From assembly GCA_014584575.1 (NCBI GenBank), contig JACTMP010000026.1:1-64000 (forward strand): a DNA stretch of 64,000 nt, read 5' to 3'. The DNA is from Chloroflexota bacterium. Its GTDB lineage: Bacteria > Chloroflexota > Anaerolineae > Promineifilales > Promineifilaceae. The notes beneath the pieces are model-generated. The model did not search any database. It worked only from the letters and a program-made list of their open reading frames with translations, and was not told the origin of the DNA. Shown here piece after piece: positions 16,809-25,887 of this stretch (positions within the stretch are counted from its first letter, which is position 1; each line of letters begins with the position of its first letter). The translations under genes were made by a program, and so were the position numbers.

Positions 16809-17249
16809 TTACTTTTCCCGCTTCCAGAACTGACGCAGGGGTTGATCGTTAGGATAGGTCGTCGTGGCCACATTCTCCACGTCGAATTCAAAGAGGATGT
16901 AACGATCCGCGGGTGCATAGCTGGCTAATCTCACTGCCAAAGCGCGTAGCGCCGCATCGCTAATCAAGTTTGCCTGGCCCGTTATGACGAACTCGCCGCT
17001 TGCCCCACTCGTATCACTCACCGCACAATGAATGGCATAGCGCCCATCGCGCTGAAGGTCATGCCCCTTTGGCGAAGTTGGCTCCATGAATACAAATAGA
17101 TGTCCCTGCCCAATGATCGGCGTCATTGGATGAACTCGTGGCGCCCCATCCTTGCGTATCGTTGCCAAATAGGCCACCTTGCCATTCAAGCGTTCAGCGC
17201 CAAAGACGGCCAGTTCAGGTTGTTGCTCTTCCAGATATTTCCAGCTCAT
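16809..17249 (-). CDS. Pyridoxamine 5'-phosphate oxidase-family protein
   Basis: About 146 residues forming the split-barrel flavin-binding fold: LNGKVAYLATIRKDGAPRVHPM, GHLFVFMEPTSPKGHDLQRDGRYAIHCAV and GEFVITGQANLI. Such proteins bind FMN, F420 or heme; the cofactor is not evident. The frame extends to a TTG at 17267, but I prefer the ATG of MSWKYLEEQQ. A family-3 hairpin sits just upstream, between it and the DUF1801 gene. Confidence 0.8.
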   Translation of the reverse strand: MSWKYLEEQQPELAVFGAERLNGKVAYLATIRKDGAPRVHPMTPIIGQGHLFVFMEPTSPKGHDLQRDGRYAIHCAVSDTSGASGEFVITGQANLISDAALRALAVRLASYAPADRYILFEFDVENVATTTYPNDQPLRQFWKREK

Positions 17250-17272
17250 CGTGACAGAGTTTGGCAAGGCAA

Positions 17273-17303
17273 ACCTGGCAGGTTTTCTGAAAACCTGCCA
17301 GGT
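17273..17303. repeat. Hairpin, ACCTGGCAGGTTTTC family
   Basis: Perfect 15-bp complementary arms (17273-17287 and 17289-17303) around a single central base. It belongs to the CCTG(A/G)CAGGTT family seen at 14035 and 41696, and lies between the DUF1801 gene and the PNPOx-like gene. Confidence 0.8.
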
Positions 17304-17311
17304 CTATTGCC

Positions 17312-17776
17312 CTAGCTTATGGCTTTTTTCACCAGTGCCGTGATCTTTGCCTCTTCAACGGCCGTCAGCCGGATCAGGGCAAAACTGGCAGCCCACATAT
17401 TGCCATCGTCCAGGTTTGCATCCGGTTGGAAGCCAAACGTGGCATAGCGCACGTCAAACTTACTCGCCGCTTGAAAGAAGCAAATGACCTTGCCATCCGC
17501 GTTGGCATACGCGGGCATCCCATACCAGGTTTTGGGCATCAGGTCTGGCGCGGTTTCGGTGATGATCTCATGCAGCCGTGTAGCTATGGTGCGGTCTGCT
17601 TCCGCCATTTGGGCAATCGCCGCAGCGACGGCTTTTTCCCCTTCCTCCCTGTTCTTACTCGCCCGCGCCTCGGCCTTCAACTCCTGGGCACGCGCCTTCA
17701 TCGCCGCTTTTTCTTCGGCTGAAAAACTTTCACCAGACTTCTCGCTGGATTTTTTCGCGTCTGTCTTGGTACTCAT
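17312..17776 (-). CDS. DUF1801/YdhG-like protein
   Basis: About 154 residues. The first 65 are highly charged and helical ([20 protein letters not shown]). The rest is the DUF1801 fold ([40 protein letters not shown]), the group of frataxin-like Fra/YdhG proteins. The role is unclear; some have been proposed as iron chaperones. AGGAG lies 10 bases before the ATG of MSTKTDAK. It is divergent from a MarR gene, and the shared gap has two palindromes. Confidence 0.8.
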   Translation of the reverse strand: MSTKTDAKKSSEKSGESFSAEEKAAMKARAQELKAEARASKNREEGEKAVAAAIAQMAEADRTIATRLHEIITETAPDLMPKTWYGMPAYANADGKVICFFQAASKFDVRYATFGFQPDANLDDGNMWAASFALIRLTAVEEAKITALVKKAIS

Positions 17777-17823
17777 GGAAATCAATCTCCTTTTTGAACT
17801 TGGGTTGTTTTGGTATCTTGCAT

Positions 17824-17866
17824 CTAAATAAATTTAGTTATATAATAAAGATACTTGATAATCAAG
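17824..17866. promoter_or_regulatory. Two operator-like palindromes in a divergent promoter
   Basis: CTAAAT-AA-ATTTAG (17824-17837) and CTTGAT-A-ATCAAG (17854-17866) lie in the AT-rich gap between the DUF1801 and MarR genes. MarR regulators typically bind such short palindromes in divergent promoters they share with their target. Binding is inference. Confidence 0.5.
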
Positions 17867-17888
17867 ATAAAGTCAAGAGGTATCTACT

Positions 17889-18356
17889 ATGACCACAGCC
17901 ACAAAAGCAGAATTGACGGCACGGGCCTTGAAGGCGGTGGCGGAATATGGCGCTCATTTGACGCTGTTCCGTAACGCGATGAGTGAGTGGGCGGGACTTA
18001 ACGTCACCGACATGGAATGTCTGCGGCTTCTCTTTCTCAAAGGCGTGGCCACGCCGACTGAACTGGCCCGGCATACGGGCCTCACTTCGGGGGCGGCGAC
18101 GGCCATGCTGGATCGGCTAGAAAAGGCAGGCTTGATTGAGCGGCGGCCAAACCCTGATGATCGGCGGGGCACACTGATCACGCCCGCACCAGCGGCGGCC
18201 GAAAGAGTGCGCTCATGGTTTACATCGGCGCGAGCCGCCCAAGAGGAGTTGATTTCCAGTTACGCGGAAAGTGAACTGGAAATTATTGCGGATGTCTTTG
18301 AACGCTTTACCAACCTATGGGACCAGGAACGTGAGAAGTTACGAAGCGATCAATAG
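17889..18356 (+). CDS. MarR-family transcriptional regulator
   Basis: 155 residues with the winged helix at about 45-105: MECLRLLFLKGVATPTELAR, TGLTSGAATAMLDRLEKAGL, IERRPNPDDRRGTLI. Flanking helices would form the dimer interface. It is divergent from the DUF1801 gene and probably controls that promoter and its own through the palindromes between them. The ligand is unknown. Confidence 0.88.
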   Translation: MTTATKAELTARALKAVAEYGAHLTLFRNAMSEWAGLNVTDMECLRLLFLKGVATPTELARHTGLTSGAATAMLDRLEKAGLIERRPNPDDRRGTLITPAPAAAERVRSWFTSARAAQEELISSYAESELEIIADVFERFTNLWDQEREKLRSDQ

Positions 18357-18384
18357 TGCTAATAAAATAATCTGAACTCCCCCG

Positions 18385-18415
18385 TGTCATTCCGAGGAGT
18401 CTTCGACGAGGAATC
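18385..18415. repeat. TGTCATTCCGAGG repeat, half copy
   Basis: Matches the left arm of the element at 14466 (TGTCATTCCGAGGAGTCTTC and on to GGAATC), including the flank AAAATAAT-TGAACT, but the right arm is missing. It is a truncated copy in the convergent gap after the MarR gene. Confidence 0.7.
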
Positions 18416-18500
18416 TTCCGCTAACCAACCCATCACTTCAGACAATTTGCCAGCTATCATAGCAGGTCGTATCCTCTGGGACACGGCCGTTTTGTTTGCC

Positions 18501-19325
18501 TTACACAATCAACAGCCAGGCCGCATAAGGCACAAAAGCCAGCAGCGCCAGCGCCGGATGACGACGTTTACCGGTGTTCTGGCTGTCCCAGCGAAACAGG
18601 TACCAGGCAAGGATAAAGGCGGTCAGGCCGCCCACAAAGAGCGTCAGCACCCCACCCCAGGCGTAAAAATCGGCCGTGCCGCCCATGGCCAATCCGTTGA
18701 AGGCGTTCATGGCATAGGTGGAGGGTAGCAGCAGGGCTACCTTGGCGGCTACCGGCGGCAGCATACTGTAAGGCAGCATTACCCCGCCAATAATCATGGA
18801 GGGCAGAAAGATGACCTGAGAATACAACACCGTCAGCCGGGCGTTGGGAGAGATGACGCCAATGAGAATGCCCAGGCCGGAAAGGGCTACGGCCGTGCCC
18901 AATACAATCAATGCAAACACCGGCAGGTTCACCGGCACAGGCGCGTCGAAAAAGATGGGCGCGGTGACGGTGATGATCGCCGCCACCACCAGGATGTGCA
19001 TAATGGTAGACAGCGCCGGAATCAGCAGGATGTTCAGGGCGGGCACGCCGTTGATCTTATAGCTGCGGAAAATGCCCGCTTCTCGCGCCTGCACAAGCGG
19101 GTCCGGCAGCCCCAACAGCGCCGCCGCCAGGATGCCAAAGGTGATCATGGAGGGGATGATGGTTGCCTGAAAGAGCGGGTTGATGCCCGGCATGATCAGG
19201 CTCATCATCACATACAACCCCAGCGGGAAGAGGTAATTCATCAGCAGCAAATTTTTGTTGCGGATGCCGGTGCGAAATTCAAAAGCAAAGTGGGCCATGA
19301 AAGCATGGCTCGAAAAGGCGTTCAT
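18501..19325 (-). CDS. ABC-2 type transporter permease
   Basis: 274 residues with six hydrophobic segments. It begins MNAFSSHAFMAHFAFEFRTG and has the ABC-2 element DPLVQAREAGIFRSYKINGV. The Val/Ile/Leu-rich helices include ALSTIMHILVVAAIITV, FALIVLGTAVALSGLGILIG and GGVLTLFVGGLTAFILAWYL. The gene overlaps the end of its ATPase gene by 4 bases, so the two are translationally coupled. Substrate unknown; an exporter is likely. Confidence 0.87.
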   Translation of the reverse strand: MNAFSSHAFMAHFAFEFRTGIRNKNLLLMNYLFPLGLYVMMSLIMPGINPLFQATIIPSMITFGILAAALLGLPDPLVQAREAGIFRSYKINGVPALNILLIPALSTIMHILVVAAIITVTAPIFFDAPVPVNLPVFALIVLGTAVALSGLGILIGVISPNARLTVLYSQVIFLPSMIIGGVMLPYSMLPPVAAKVALLLPSTYAMNAFNGLAMGGTADFYAWGGVLTLFVGGLTAFILAWYLFRWDSQNTGKRRHPALALLAFVPYAAWLLIV

Positions 19326-20236
19326 TGGGTTCCTCCATTGGTCAATTCCAGGAAGCGGTCCTCCAGCGACGGCCGTTCCACCCGCAAATCCAACAGTTCA
19401 TCCCCCTCCGTTTCAATGGTGCTGATGAGGGCGGCCACCGTCTGCCCAATGTTGGTGCTGAAGTAGATGGCGTATTCATCCTTCACCAGGTGTTGATTGA
19501 CGGCCGGAAAAACGTGGTTGTTGTTCAGTAAAAACGCGGTGCGGGTGTTCACCGAGATTTTGGTCAGCCCCGCACCGGTGGCGGTGATCGCCATCGGCGT
19601 ATCCACCGTCACCAGTTTGCCTTGCAGCAAAATGGCTACCCGGTCGGACATGGTTTCCGCTTCGGCCATGTCATGCGTCGCCAGGATGATGGTCGCGCCT
19701 TTTTCTTTTAGCTCGCGCATCAGGCTGTGCAGTTCCACCCGCGAGGCCACATCCAGCCCGGCCGTCGGCTCATCCAGAAAGACAACGGGTGGCTCATGGG
19801 CCACGGCCAGCGCCAACGCCAGCCGCCGCTGCTGCCCGGTAGACAGTCCTTGAAACTCCACATGCCGTTTCTCGGCCAGCCCCAGGCGATCCAGCAGATC
19901 AAAACGCGGGGCGACGCCGTGATAGGCGCAAAACAGCTTCATCGCTTCGTCGGCGGTGATACTGGCGGGCAGGCCGCCGGACTGCAACTGCACACCGATG
20001 ACGTGGCGCAGTTTGGCCGGTTCGCTGGCCGGATTTACACCAGCCACACGCAAGCTGCCGCCGTCGGGCGGCCGCAGCCCTTCCAGGCTTTCCAGAGTGC
20101 TGGTTTTTCCCGCCCCATTGGGGCCAAGCAGGCCGAAAATTTCCCCCCGGTAGACGGTAAAGCTGATGTCGTCTACGGCCGTAAAATCCCCATACCGCTT
20201 GCTAAAATTTTGGACTTCAATCATTGTTTTATTCAT
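19322..20236 (-). CDS. ABC transporter ATP-binding protein
   Basis: 304 residues. Walker A is GPNGAGKTS, the signature LSTGQQRRLALALA, Walker B VVFLDEPTAGLDV, and the H-loop ATHDMAEA. The last 90 residues are the C-terminal extension typical of ABC-2 exporter ATPases. AGGAGG lies 7 bases before the ATG. It powers the permease at 18501-19325. Confidence 0.9.
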   Translation of the reverse strand: MNKTMIEVQNFSKRYGDFTAVDDISFTVYRGEIFGLLGPNGAGKTSTLESLEGLRPPDGGSLRVAGVNPASEPAKLRHVIGVQLQSGGLPASITADEAMKLFCAYHGVAPRFDLLDRLGLAEKRHVEFQGLSTGQQRRLALALAVAHEPPVVFLDEPTAGLDVASRVELHSLMRELKEKGATIILATHDMAEAETMSDRVAILLQGKLVTVDTPMAITATGAGLTKISVNTRTAFLLNNNHVFPAVNQHLVKDEYAIYFSTNIGQTVAALISTIETEGDELLDLRVERPSLEDRFLELTNGGTQ

Positions 20237-20256
20237 CTAATTGCCTCCTTGAACAG

Positions 20257-20283
20257 GTAGGGCGATTTGGCAAATCGCCTTAC
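20257..20283. repeat. Hairpin overlapping a stop codon
   Basis: GTAGGGCGATTT pairs with AAATCGCCTTAC (12 pairs, one G-U) across a 3-base loop. The TAA stop (20280-20282) of the alpha/beta hydrolase gene lies inside the right arm, and the ABC ATPase start is about 20 bases beyond. It may mark the mRNA 3' end. Confidence 0.7.
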
Positions 20284-22598
20284 GACTGGCCCGGATTAAA
20301 GCCGATTTCGTCCAGATAGAGTGCACCTGCTTCACGGCCGTCGAACAAAAACCGAATGGCCCGCAGTTGGTCGGGTTGGAAGGCCGGGGTGGCGGCCTGG
20401 AAAACGGACAGCGGGATGGTGTAAGTTTGCAAAACCACTTCCTCCGGCGTGATCTCGTCGGGGAAACCGTTCAGCCCATACAACCAGTTCGCTTTGACCA
20501 GATGGGCGGGCAGGGGCATTGGCAACGGCGCAAATTCGCTGAGGGGCAGGCGGGTAGTCGCGCCCTGGGGCGAGCCGACGGCCGTTTCCAATTCCACCAC
20601 CACCTCACCTGCCCCGGTCTCTCCCGGCACGTTTGCCAGCGCAAAAGTAAGCGCATGATCCGGCGTCAGCCCCCAGGCGGCCACTTTTTCTGCTGGCAGG
20701 GTGATTTCATACACCGGCTGTGAACCGGCTTCCCAGGCCAGATGCACCGCCTTGTTGCCCTGCTCGTTTTCGCCGTTGCGCAATTTCAGCACTTCCACTT
20801 TGGCCAGCGTTGTGCCCTGCGCGGCGGCGGTGGCCCCGGATATATCGGTGGTGGCTAAGGCGGCGCTGCCGCTGTTCGTGTCCACGCGGATGAAAGGCTC
20901 TTCTTGCAGTTGGGTGACGACAATGCCGTCCGGCAGCCAGGGCACGGCCGTGCCCGGATTGCCAAACACGGCGCGATAGCCATCTTCATCCTTCAGCGCC
21001 GCATGGAAGAAGCTGGTGACCAACGTTATGGCCGTTTGCTGCTGTTCTGCGCCGGTTAACAGGGGGGCGCGGTTGAGCAGCCAGGAGTTGTAAATGCCGC
21101 GATCTTGTGTGCCCCAGACCGTGTTGAATTGGCCGTGATTGGCCTGATACACGTAGGCCAGCGCCTTGAAACCGCCGCGATTGTCATTGAGGCGAGTGCG
21201 GTTGTACTGCGGCTGCCCATAGAGCATGAAGGTGTCGCTGTCGTGGCCGCCTGCCAGCAGCAGGTAATTGGCGTGATCCAGGGTGGGTTTACGGCCACCC
21301 GGCCCGGCGTAGGCGTCTGACGGGGCGATAGCCACCACGCCGCGAATGCCAAAACCAAAGTCGTCGGGGGAGGAGACATTTGACACCGGTTCCATCTCCC
21401 GCCAGTTCAAATACTCCGCCCAGACCACCGCCTCACCGCCCCGCGAATGGCCGATGAGGGCGATGTTGTCCATATCCACTTTGCCGTTGAAGGGGTTGCC
21501 CGCCGTCTCATTCCAGCTTTGCCACTGCGCCAGATGTTGCAGCAGCAGCCAGGCGCGCAGCGGCATTTCGGCAAATTCGCCATCGAAGAAAAACAGCCCG
21601 TTGAGGAAATTCTCGTCTACGGAGACGGCGATGTACCCCTGGCTGGCTAAATGCTCACCCAGGTAGGCGTAGCCGGGGTCGGAGTAGTCGCTCATGGGAT
21701 GGTTGCCATGCACGATGAGGACCAGCGGGAACGGCCCTTCGCCTTTGGGGTACCAGACTGTGCCGTTGAGCGGCAGTTGGCTGAAATCGAAGCCCCAAAA
21801 CCAGTTGAAGTAGGAACCGGCCAGCCCACCGTAGCCGTCAAAGATGGGTGAACCATCTACCACCGGCGTAATCAGGTCAGCTTCAGCGCCAAATTCGGGG
21901 CGACGGCCGTCCACCCCGCTGCCGTAAGTGAGGGTTTGCACCGCATAGGGGCCGGGCTGTCCGGGGTTTTCGAGCGAGAGGGTGGGGGTCACGGCCGTTT
22001 CCGGCAGCGTCACCACGTACCCATCAAACCCCGGATGGATCACCCAGGCGGCAAAAGCCAGGATGAGCAAGGTGGGGATGGTGAGGAGGGCGAGTCGGGC
22101 AGGGCGGTGACGGCCGTCCATCCGCGCCAACGCCACCATCATCACCGTGAAACCGCTCAGCACGATAGCGATTTCCCCCGCCACCGGCAGGGTGATGTGC
22201 TGGAAGAAGCTGTCCGGCCAGAGCATGTCCCCGGCAATGTAAATAAACACACCGAAAACACGACCGATAGGTACAGGTGGGACTGTCTGCAATACCTGAC
22301 TGCCGCGCCCAAAATGGAGCAGTTTGCACAGGCCACCTAACACTTTCCACAGCAAAATGGCGATCCCTTCCCCGGCAAAAATGATGGCAAAACCGAGAAA
22401 GCCCATCAACGCGGCAGCCACCACCCGCGGGATGCCAAATTCAAACTCCGCGGAGAGCAGAGCCGAGACAATGATGGCTGCCCACATTACGCCGTTGGCA
22501 AAACTGCGGAGAACGACGAGCCAGGCGGACGGCCGTGAAGGTACAGTGGTCGTGGTTGGCGCAGCGTCAGGAACCAGGGGAATCGTAGGAGCAGTCAT
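20280..22598 (-). CDS. Membrane-anchored alpha/beta hydrolase
   Basis: About 772 residues. Four or five hydrophobic helices fill residues 25-190 (VVLRSFANGVMWAAIIVSAL, VVAAALMGFLGFAIIFAGEG, LALLTIPTLLILAFAAWVI). An extracytoplasmic alpha/beta hydrolase follows, with LVLIVHGNHPMSDYSDPGYA (oxyanion side) and the nucleophile elbow IALIGHSRGGEAV. The C-terminal 200 residues are beta-rich and may bind a ligand. The start is at the ATG 9 bases after GGAGG; an upstream in-frame extension is unlikely. Substrate unknown; related folds include esterases and polyester hydrolases. Confidence 0.82.
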   Translation of the reverse strand: MTAPTIPLVPDAAPTTTTVPSRPSAWLVVLRSFANGVMWAAIIVSALLSAEFEFGIPRVVAAALMGFLGFAIIFAGEGIAILLWKVLGGLCKLLHFGRGSQVLQTVPPVPIGRVFGVFIYIAGDMLWPDSFFQHITLPVAGEIAIVLSGFTVMMVALARMDGRHRPARLALLTIPTLLILAFAAWVIHPGFDGYVVTLPETAVTPTLSLENPGQPGPYAVQTLTYGSGVDGRRPEFGAEADLITPVVDGSPIFDGYGGLAGSYFNWFWGFDFSQLPLNGTVWYPKGEGPFPLVLIVHGNHPMSDYSDPGYAYLGEHLASQGYIAVSVDENFLNGLFFFDGEFAEMPLRAWLLLQHLAQWQSWNETAGNPFNGKVDMDNIALIGHSRGGEAVVWAEYLNWREMEPVSNVSSPDDFGFGIRGVVAIAPSDAYAGPGGRKPTLDHANYLLLAGGHDSDTFMLYGQPQYNRTRLNDNRGGFKALAYVYQANHGQFNTVWGTQDRGIYNSWLLNRAPLLTGAEQQQTAITLVTSFFHAALKDEDGYRAVFGNPGTAVPWLPDGIVVTQLQEEPFIRVDTNSGSAALATTDISGATAAAQGTTLAKVEVLKLRNGENEQGNKAVHLAWEAGSQPVYEITLPAEKVAAWGLTPDHALTFALANVPGETGAGEVVVELETAVGSPQGATTRLPLSEFAPLPMPLPAHLVKANWLYGLNGFPDEITPEEVVLQTYTIPLSVFQAATPAFQPDQLRAIRFLFDGREAGALYLDEIGFNPGQS

Positions 22599-22617
22599 GG
22601 TTGGAATCCTCCGTCGT

Positions 22618-22776
22618 TCAACTTGTGGTCTGGCGGCTGTGCCAGAATTTGTAAATGGCAAAGGCGATCAGCATGAGAACGGCCAGCATCGCGGAAACAG
22701 GCGGGGCGATCATGGCCGTAAACAGCACCAACAGTGCGGCAATGATGCTGACCGTACTTTCTTGTTTGTCGTTCAT
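22618..22776 (-). CDS. Small two-helix membrane protein
   Basis: 52 residues starting MNDKQESTVSIIAALLVLF, with AGGAGG 7 bases before the ATG. Two hydrophobic helices (about residues 9-25 and 28-45) end in a basic tail, KFWHSRQTTS. The gene lies 19 bases upstream of the membrane hydrolase on the same strand and is probably cotranscribed. No family is recognised. Confidence 0.65.
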   Translation of the reverse strand: MNDKQESTVSIIAALLVLFTAMIAPPVSAMLAVLMLIAFAIYKFWHSRQTTS

Positions 22777-22942
22777 CGTTTTTCCTCCTGAAACAGGTTC
22801 ATGCCGAAGCATACCGGCAACCCGGCCGCTTTGTCCTCTAACTTTGGTTACGTTTCCAAAGCATAACCCCAGGCATAACCAAAGTTAGAGGCAAACTCAA
22901 CTACTTTCTGCCACACTACCTTCAGCAAAGGAGGCGTTTGCC

Positions 22943-24493
22943 ATGCAGACACAACCGTCCGCTTCACCACCTGTCACGATGCCAGAAACGGCCGTTCATC
23001 GAATCAGCGACAATATGCTGCTGCTGCTCATCGGCGTTGGCGTCGTCCTGTTCCACATTTTCACAAACAGCCAATATGGTTTTCATCGTGACGAGTTGGA
23101 CATTCTGATGAATGCCCGCCAACTGGATTGGGGCTACGTGGCTTACCCGCCGCTCGCCCCGTTTTTGGCCCGCATCGAACTGACATTATTTGGTTCTTCA
23201 TTGATTGGTCTGCGTTTGTTCCCGGCATTGGCGCAGGGCATTGTTGTGGTTCTTGTCGGTTTGATGGCCCGCGATTTTGGCGGCGGCCGACTGGCGCAGG
23301 TGGTGGCCGCGCTGGCCGTAGCCATTTCCCCCATGGCGTTAACCGCCGGGATGTTGATCCAATACCTTTCCTTTGATTACCTCTGGTGGGTGCTGCTGGC
23401 CTTTTTTGTCACCCGTTTGCTGCGCACGGAAAACCCGCGCTGGTGGTTGGGCATTGGCACGGCCGTTGGCCTGGGCATGATGACCAAATACACGATGGCC
23501 TTTTTTGTGGCCGGGCTGGTGGTAGCTGTTCTCATCACCTCAACACGCCGCTATTTGCGTTCACCCTGGCTGTGGGCCGGGGTTGGCATTGCCTTGCTGC
23601 TCTTTCTGCCCAACCTGCTCTGGCAAATCCAACATGATTTCATATCGGTGGATTTCCTGAGCGCGATCCATGCCCGCGACATCGAATGGGGCCGTACCGA
23701 TGATTTCCTGATTGGACAGTTGCATACGGCCGTCAATCCGTTCACCGTGCCCCTGTGGGTGGCCGGGCTGCTCTTTTTCTTTCTGGCCCCGGCCGGGAAA
23801 CGGTTCCGACCGCTGGCCTGGATGTTTCTGACGACGTTTGGGCTGCTGTGGGTGACAAACGGCCGTTCTTATTACGTAGGGCCAGCCTACCCCATGCTGC
23901 TGGCGGCAGGCGCAGCCTGGGTAGATAGCTGGCTGCACACACTCTCACCACGTGGCGCGTGGTGGGTGAAGGCGGGGTTGGCGGCCATGTTGTTGGTGGG
24001 TGGCGTGGTGGCCGTGCTGATTATCAAACCGGTTGCACCCATCAACTCGCCGCTTTGGGATGTAACGGCTGAGATCAGCGATACCAATTCAGAAATGGTG
24101 GGCTGGCCTGATCTGGCACAGCAGGTCGCCGATATTTACGCCAGTTTGCCGGCCGAGCAACAAGCAACGACCGCCATCCTGGCTGGCAATTACGGCGAAG
24201 CGGGCGCACTGGATTTGTACGGCCCGGAATTTGGCCTGCCGCCGGTTATCAGTGGTTCCAACAGCCTGTGGGCGCGTGGTTACGGCGACCCGCCGCCAGA
24301 AACGGTGATTGTGGTCGGTTTTGAAGCCGGTTATGCGCGCCGCTTTTTTGCTTCTTGCCAGCCGGTTGGCCGTGTCACCAACCAGTATGGCGTGACAAAC
24401 GAGGAGACCACGTACCACACCACGATTTTTGTCTGCCAACGGCCGTGGCAGCCCTGGCCGGATATGTGGGCAGAGATGCAATGGTTTCAGTAA
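22943..24493 (+). CDS. GT39-like membrane glycosyltransferase
   Basis: 516 residues with about ten hydrophobic helices. The first periplasmic loop has the family's acidic pair in FHRDELDILMNARQLDWGYV, followed by AYPPLAPFLARIELTLFGSS. This is the ArnT/PMT fold (GT-C), which moves a sugar from a polyprenyl phosphate donor to a lipid or protein acceptor outside the membrane. The C-terminal 150 residues form a soluble domain. AAAGGAGG precedes the ATG. Substrate unknown. Confidence 0.85.
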   Translation: MQTQPSASPPVTMPETAVHRISDNMLLLLIGVGVVLFHIFTNSQYGFHRDELDILMNARQLDWGYVAYPPLAPFLARIELTLFGSSLIGLRLFPALAQGIVVVLVGLMARDFGGGRLAQVVAALAVAISPMALTAGMLIQYLSFDYLWWVLLAFFVTRLLRTENPRWWLGIGTAVGLGMMTKYTMAFFVAGLVVAVLITSTRRYLRSPWLWAGVGIALLLFLPNLLWQIQHDFISVDFLSAIHARDIEWGRTDDFLIGQLHTAVNPFTVPLWVAGLLFFFLAPAGKRFRPLAWMFLTTFGLLWVTNGRSYYVGPAYPMLLAAGAAWVDSWLHTLSPRGAWWVKAGLAAMLLVGGVVAVLIIKPVAPINSPLWDVTAEISDTNSEMVGWPDLAQQVADIYASLPAEQQATTAILAGNYGEAGALDLYGPEFGLPPVISGSNSLWARGYGDPPPETVIVVGFEAGYARRFFASCQPVGRVTNQYGVTNEETTYHTTIFVCQRPWQPWPDMWAEMQWFQ

Positions 24494-24498
24494 ACAAT

Positions 24499-24582
24499 CA
24501 GTAGATCGAAGCGGAGTTCGCATCTGAGGATGCGAACCGGTGGGCATCTGAGGATGCCCACTCCTCCCATTTCGATCTACTG
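24499..24582. repeat. 84-bp nested palindromic element, copy 1
   Basis: Outer arms CAGTAGATCGAA and its complement enclose two inner hairpins built on GCATCTGAGGATGC (one TTCGCATC..., one GGGCATC...). A copy in the opposite orientation lies at 52412-52495 and matches nearly base for base, except that the core of one inner hairpin is flipped. It sits between a GT39-like gene and a lipoprotein gene. Confidence 0.88.
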
Positions 24583-24599
24583 ACAATAGGAGAATCAAA

Positions 24600-25448
24600 A
24601 TGTTCACTAACAATTATGTGCGATTGTTCTGGCAGCGACTAACCACTCCATTGGTGGTGGTGGTACTGCTTTCCGCCTGTTCAACTACCGGCACAACGAC
24701 TATGCAGCCTGATCCCACAGCCACGTCTGCACCGGTGGCAACTGTGGAACCAATAGCGACGATAGCGGCTACGGCCGTGCCCGTCACAACTGGTTCGCCG
24801 CAAATTTCTCTGGACACAAGCGGCATCGCTGCTGGCTTTCAAACTGAAACAATTGCGGCCGTAACAGATGCGGAAGGTGGCCCTTATTGGGGCGTGATGC
24901 CAGAGTATACATTGCTGACCTTGCAGAATTATCCCATCAGCAACCATCTGCTGACGCCGCAGATTTTTATCTATCCTGTCGAGGAGTTACAGACAGTCAA
25001 CGAGGGTACCAAACCAATTGTCGCTTCGCTGCAAACCCTCATTCAGTCGCCCCAAGAGATCTCCCCCATGCCCTTCCTGCCGCTGTTGAATGCCCAGCAG
25101 GTCATCCATGCCCACGTCCAATACCTCGACTTTCAGGACGGTCAGGGAGTGCGCTATCTGACCCAGTTTGATCAGGCGTTTATACCCATCAACAACTATG
25201 AACTGATCTACACCTACCAGGGTTTGACCAGCGACGGGAAATACTATGTAGCCGCCGTGCTGCCAGTTTCCCATCCCAGCCTGCCCGCCGATGCCGCTGT
25301 GACCGGGACCGAACCAGCCGAATTCAGCAGCGACTTCCCCACCTATCTCGCAAATGTGGTCGCCTCCTTGAATCCCCAAGCCGCGAACACCTTTACCCCG
25401 GATTTAGCGCAGTTGGATGCCATGATGAGTTCGCTGGAAGTGAAGTAA
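24600..25448 (+). CDS. Lipoprotein of unknown function
   Basis: 282 residues. The N-terminal helix LTTPLVVVVLLSAC ends in a lipobox with Cys near residue 26. A Thr/Ala/Pro-rich spacer (residues 30-65) leads into a mixed alpha/beta domain with YWGVMPEYTLLTLQNYPISN and QVIHAHVQYLDFQDGQGVRY. The second half resembles exported proteins that bind a ligand, but I recognise no family. RBS AGGAG is present. It follows the GT39-like gene after an 84-bp element. Confidence 0.7.
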   Translation: MFTNNYVRLFWQRLTTPLVVVVLLSACSTTGTTTMQPDPTATSAPVATVEPIATIAATAVPVTTGSPQISLDTSGIAAGFQTETIAAVTDAEGGPYWGVMPEYTLLTLQNYPISNHLLTPQIFIYPVEELQTVNEGTKPIVASLQTLIQSPQEISPMPFLPLLNAQQVIHAHVQYLDFQDGQGVRYLTQFDQAFIPINNYELIYTYQGLTSDGKYYVAAVLPVSHPSLPADAAVTGTEPAEFSSDFPTYLANVVASLNPQAANTFTPDLAQLDAMMSSLEVK

Positions 25449-25887
25449 TACGCTGTTAAGGGTGGAAAAGACAGCGATTACTTTTACGAAGTGCAGCCAT
25501 CCGTTCGTGTTACGAAGTTTTCACCATCCCCTTAAGAGTACAACGGATGGAGAATTGAGCGGATTAATTTCCGCAGAGAAATCCGTTCGCTTTTTTATCC
25601 GCTGTAGTCACGGCGAAAAGCGAATGACATTAACTGAAATCTGCAAAGCCCGGCGATTAAAATCGCGGCAACAAGAGGCAAAGCCCACCTTCGTGGGCTG
25701 GGCGCCAGTCGGCGAAGGCCGACTTTGCCTCTTGTTGGTGCGGCACGAAAGCTATGAACATTTACAGGTAAGGCCATTTTGTGTTCTGCATCATGCGCTA
25801 ACGGTTACTTTTATCACTATTTCTTCTTGCGGCCTATTCACTATGATGTAGGCTGGTTTAGGTTGTCTGCTGCGAGAAGGAAACACG
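25449..25887. other. Gene-free stretch with repeats
   Basis: Inverted words CCATCCGTT/AACGGATGG and a CTTAAGG-type pair lie at about 25458-25560, followed by the 98-bp structured repeat (25644-25741). Reading frames here translate the repeats and are not convincing genes. AAGGA before 25888 is the ribosome site of the next gene. Confidence 0.65.
25644..25741. repeat. 98-bp dispersed structured repeat, copy 2
   Basis: Nearly identical to 9913-10010 in the same orientation, with about two substitutions. It keeps the outer CAACAAGAGGCAAAG stem and the two inner stems. Lies in the gap upstream of the MalT-like regulator. Confidence 0.87.

Noticed and set aside
25462..25851. 129-codon reading frame upstream of the MalT-like regulator
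   Set aside because: Its centre translates the 98-bp structured repeat, there is no ribosome site, and the rest has no recognisable domain.
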